A stretch of DNA of 6,363 nt from an uncultured Ruminococcus sp. GTDB taxonomy: Bacteria; Bacillota; Clostridia; Oscillospirales; Ruminococcaceae. The notes under the pieces were generated by a model. The model was given only the letters and a program-made list of their open reading frames with translations. It was not told where the DNA came from and made no database searches. The DNA is taken from assembly GCA_947175975.1 (NCBI GenBank), contig CAMWOX010000097.1:1-6363 (forward strand). The letters are read 5' to 3'. This document shows, one piece after another, positions 5,952-6,363 of the stretch (within the stretch, counting starts at the first letter, position 1; every line of letters starts with the position of its first letter). The position numbers and the translations under genes were made by a program.

Positions 5952-6116
5952 TTTCAGAATACTATTTGCTGTTTTGGGTTTCAAATCTCCTGTGTGGTCT
6001 GGTATCGTCACAATACCTGTTTTTGTTTTATGTTTGTACTGTTTATGAGAACCTTTTTGTCTTACAAAATACCAACCATCATTTACTATCATTTTTGTTA
6101 TTTCTCTGACTGTCAT
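5934..6116 (-). CDS. hicA: HicA-family mRNA interferase toxin
   Basis: HicA is a small double-stranded RNA-binding-fold ribonuclease that cuts mRNA and stops growth unless held by HicB. The 60-aa protein has the standard length and layout: helix TVREITKMIVNDGW (2-15), strand YFVRQKGSHKQYKH with the catalytic His in GSH (H24), strand IVTIPDHTGDLKP and C-terminal helix KTANSILKQAGLK. The ATG at 6114-6116 is chosen because AGGAGGTG lies just upstream. The longer reading to 6176 would translate the promoter. All expected key residues are present, so it is probably active. It is the first gene of the pair and lies opposite to the tail operon. Confidence 0.94.
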   Translation of the reverse strand: MTVREITKMIVNDGWYFVRQKGSHKQYKHKTKTGIVTIPDHTGDLKPKTANSILKQAGLK

Positions 6117-6135
6117 TTTCTCACCTCCTGTATAT

Positions 6136-6164
6136 ATTATAACACGTATTATGCGTATTGTCAA
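6136..6164 (-). promoter_or_regulatory. Consensus promoter of hicAB with candidate operator
   Basis: On the minus strand TTGACA (complement of 6159-6164) and TATAAT (complement of 6136-6141) are perfect hexamers with a 17-bp spacer. The spacer contains AATACG twice, 9 bp apart, and an imperfect palindrome ACGCATAATACGTGT, a likely site for the HicB tail. Such a strong promoter implies tight autorepression. Confidence 0.85.
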
Positions 6165-6206
6165 GAGGTTTTTCAAAAAAATTTAAATTTTTCGGAGGAT
6201 TTTATC

Positions 6207-6317
6207 ATGGAACTTACACTTAAAATTTATGAGGGCAGGAAAGTAGCAAAGGAATACAAAGCTGAAACAATTGATTTTAGTTTTGGTGTTGTGGAAGACG
6301 TTTTAGATATAACGTGA
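6207..6317 (+). pseudogene. Tail assembly chaperone, truncated after 36 aa
   Basis: The start MELTLKIYEGRKVAKEYKAETIDFSFGVVEDVLDI matches the N-terminus of the small gpG-like tail assembly chaperones that follow phi13-type major tail genes. These bind the tape measure protein and the tail subunits. The family is normally around 100-130 aa; here a TGA follows DIT at once. The ATG has GGAGG (6194-6198) at 8 nt, so the gene begins normally. None of the other frames restores a recognisable continuation in the 46 bp that follow. I infer truncation by insertion or deletion at about 6308-6315. It could instead be a very short intact ORF, but this is less likely. Confidence 0.7.
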
Positions 6318-6363
6318 GTTCGATGAAAAAAGGATAGAAAAAAACCGCCTGAATCTGTTATAA
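6318..6363 (+). other. Non-phage tail-end sequence
   Basis: This stretch has several A runs and stops in the chaperone frame, and shows no tail gene. It may be the edge of a mobile element that cut the chaperone, but no transposase or terminal repeat is visible. Confidence 0.3.

Noticed and set aside
6158..6186. Plus-strand promoter for the tail chaperone
   Set aside because: TTGTCA followed 18 bp later by TTTAAA is a poor match and sits on the hicAB -35 region. AT-rich intergenic DNA gives such matches easily.
6317..6336. A AAA AAG slippery heptamer as a programmed frameshift for the tail chaperone
   Set aside because: Such frameshifts are known for gpG/gpGT-type chaperones, but here the heptamer lies after the TGA at 6315-6317, so ribosomes in this frame never reach it.
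6308..6363. Right end of the window as an inverted copy of the left promoter region
   Set aside because: The complement of the last 12 bases (TTATAACAGATT) matches 67-78 at 11 of 12 positions, but similarity falls off directly afterwards, and an AT-rich -10-like match of this length can be chance.

Overview
The window looks like part of a Firmicutes prophage, most likely from a clostridial or Ruminococcus-type gut bacterium. This rests on AT-rich DNA, strong AGGAGG-type ribosome binding sites, consensus sigma-A promoters, and protein styles known from that group. No taxonomic search was possible, so this is inference.

Region 1 (1 to about 520) is not phage structural DNA. On the minus strand, a promoter overlapped by a perfect 10-bp inverted repeat drives a 58-aa CopG-like ribbon-helix-helix (RHH) protein. 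Past its 3' end, the plus strand has a perfect-hexamer promoter and, about 70 bp on, an intrinsic terminator, which together predict a small antisense RNA of about 75 nt. Beyond that, a minus-strand ATG with a ribosome binding site begins a gene that leaves the window. This order resembles the copG / antisense RNA / rep copy-control block of pMV158-type rolling-circle plasmids. A long hairpin (395-436) and an 11-bp direct repeat (496-506, 518-528) lie between this block and the phage genes.

Region 2 (about 517-5425) is a compact plus-strand HK97-type head and tail module: portal (5' end missing), prohead protease, major capsid protein with an N-terminal delta-type coiled coil, head-tail connector, head closure protein, HK97 gp10-like protein, probable tail terminator, and phi13-type major tail protein. 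Most genes overlap or nearly abut, so they are probably translated as one coupled late operon. The protease matures the capsid shell, the connector, closure and gp10-like proteins build the neck, and the terminator and major tail protein build a long non-contractile tail.

Region 3 (5426-6206) is a hicAB toxin-antitoxin cassette on the minus strand with its own consensus promoter and a candidate terminator. It sits as a moron between the major tail gene and the next tail gene.

Region 4 (6207-6363) is the start of a tail assembly chaperone, which stops after 36 codons. With the portal lacking its N-terminus and the chaperone its C-terminus, the phage module appears broken at both edges of the window, so a functional phage is unlikely unless the missing parts are encoded elsewhere.
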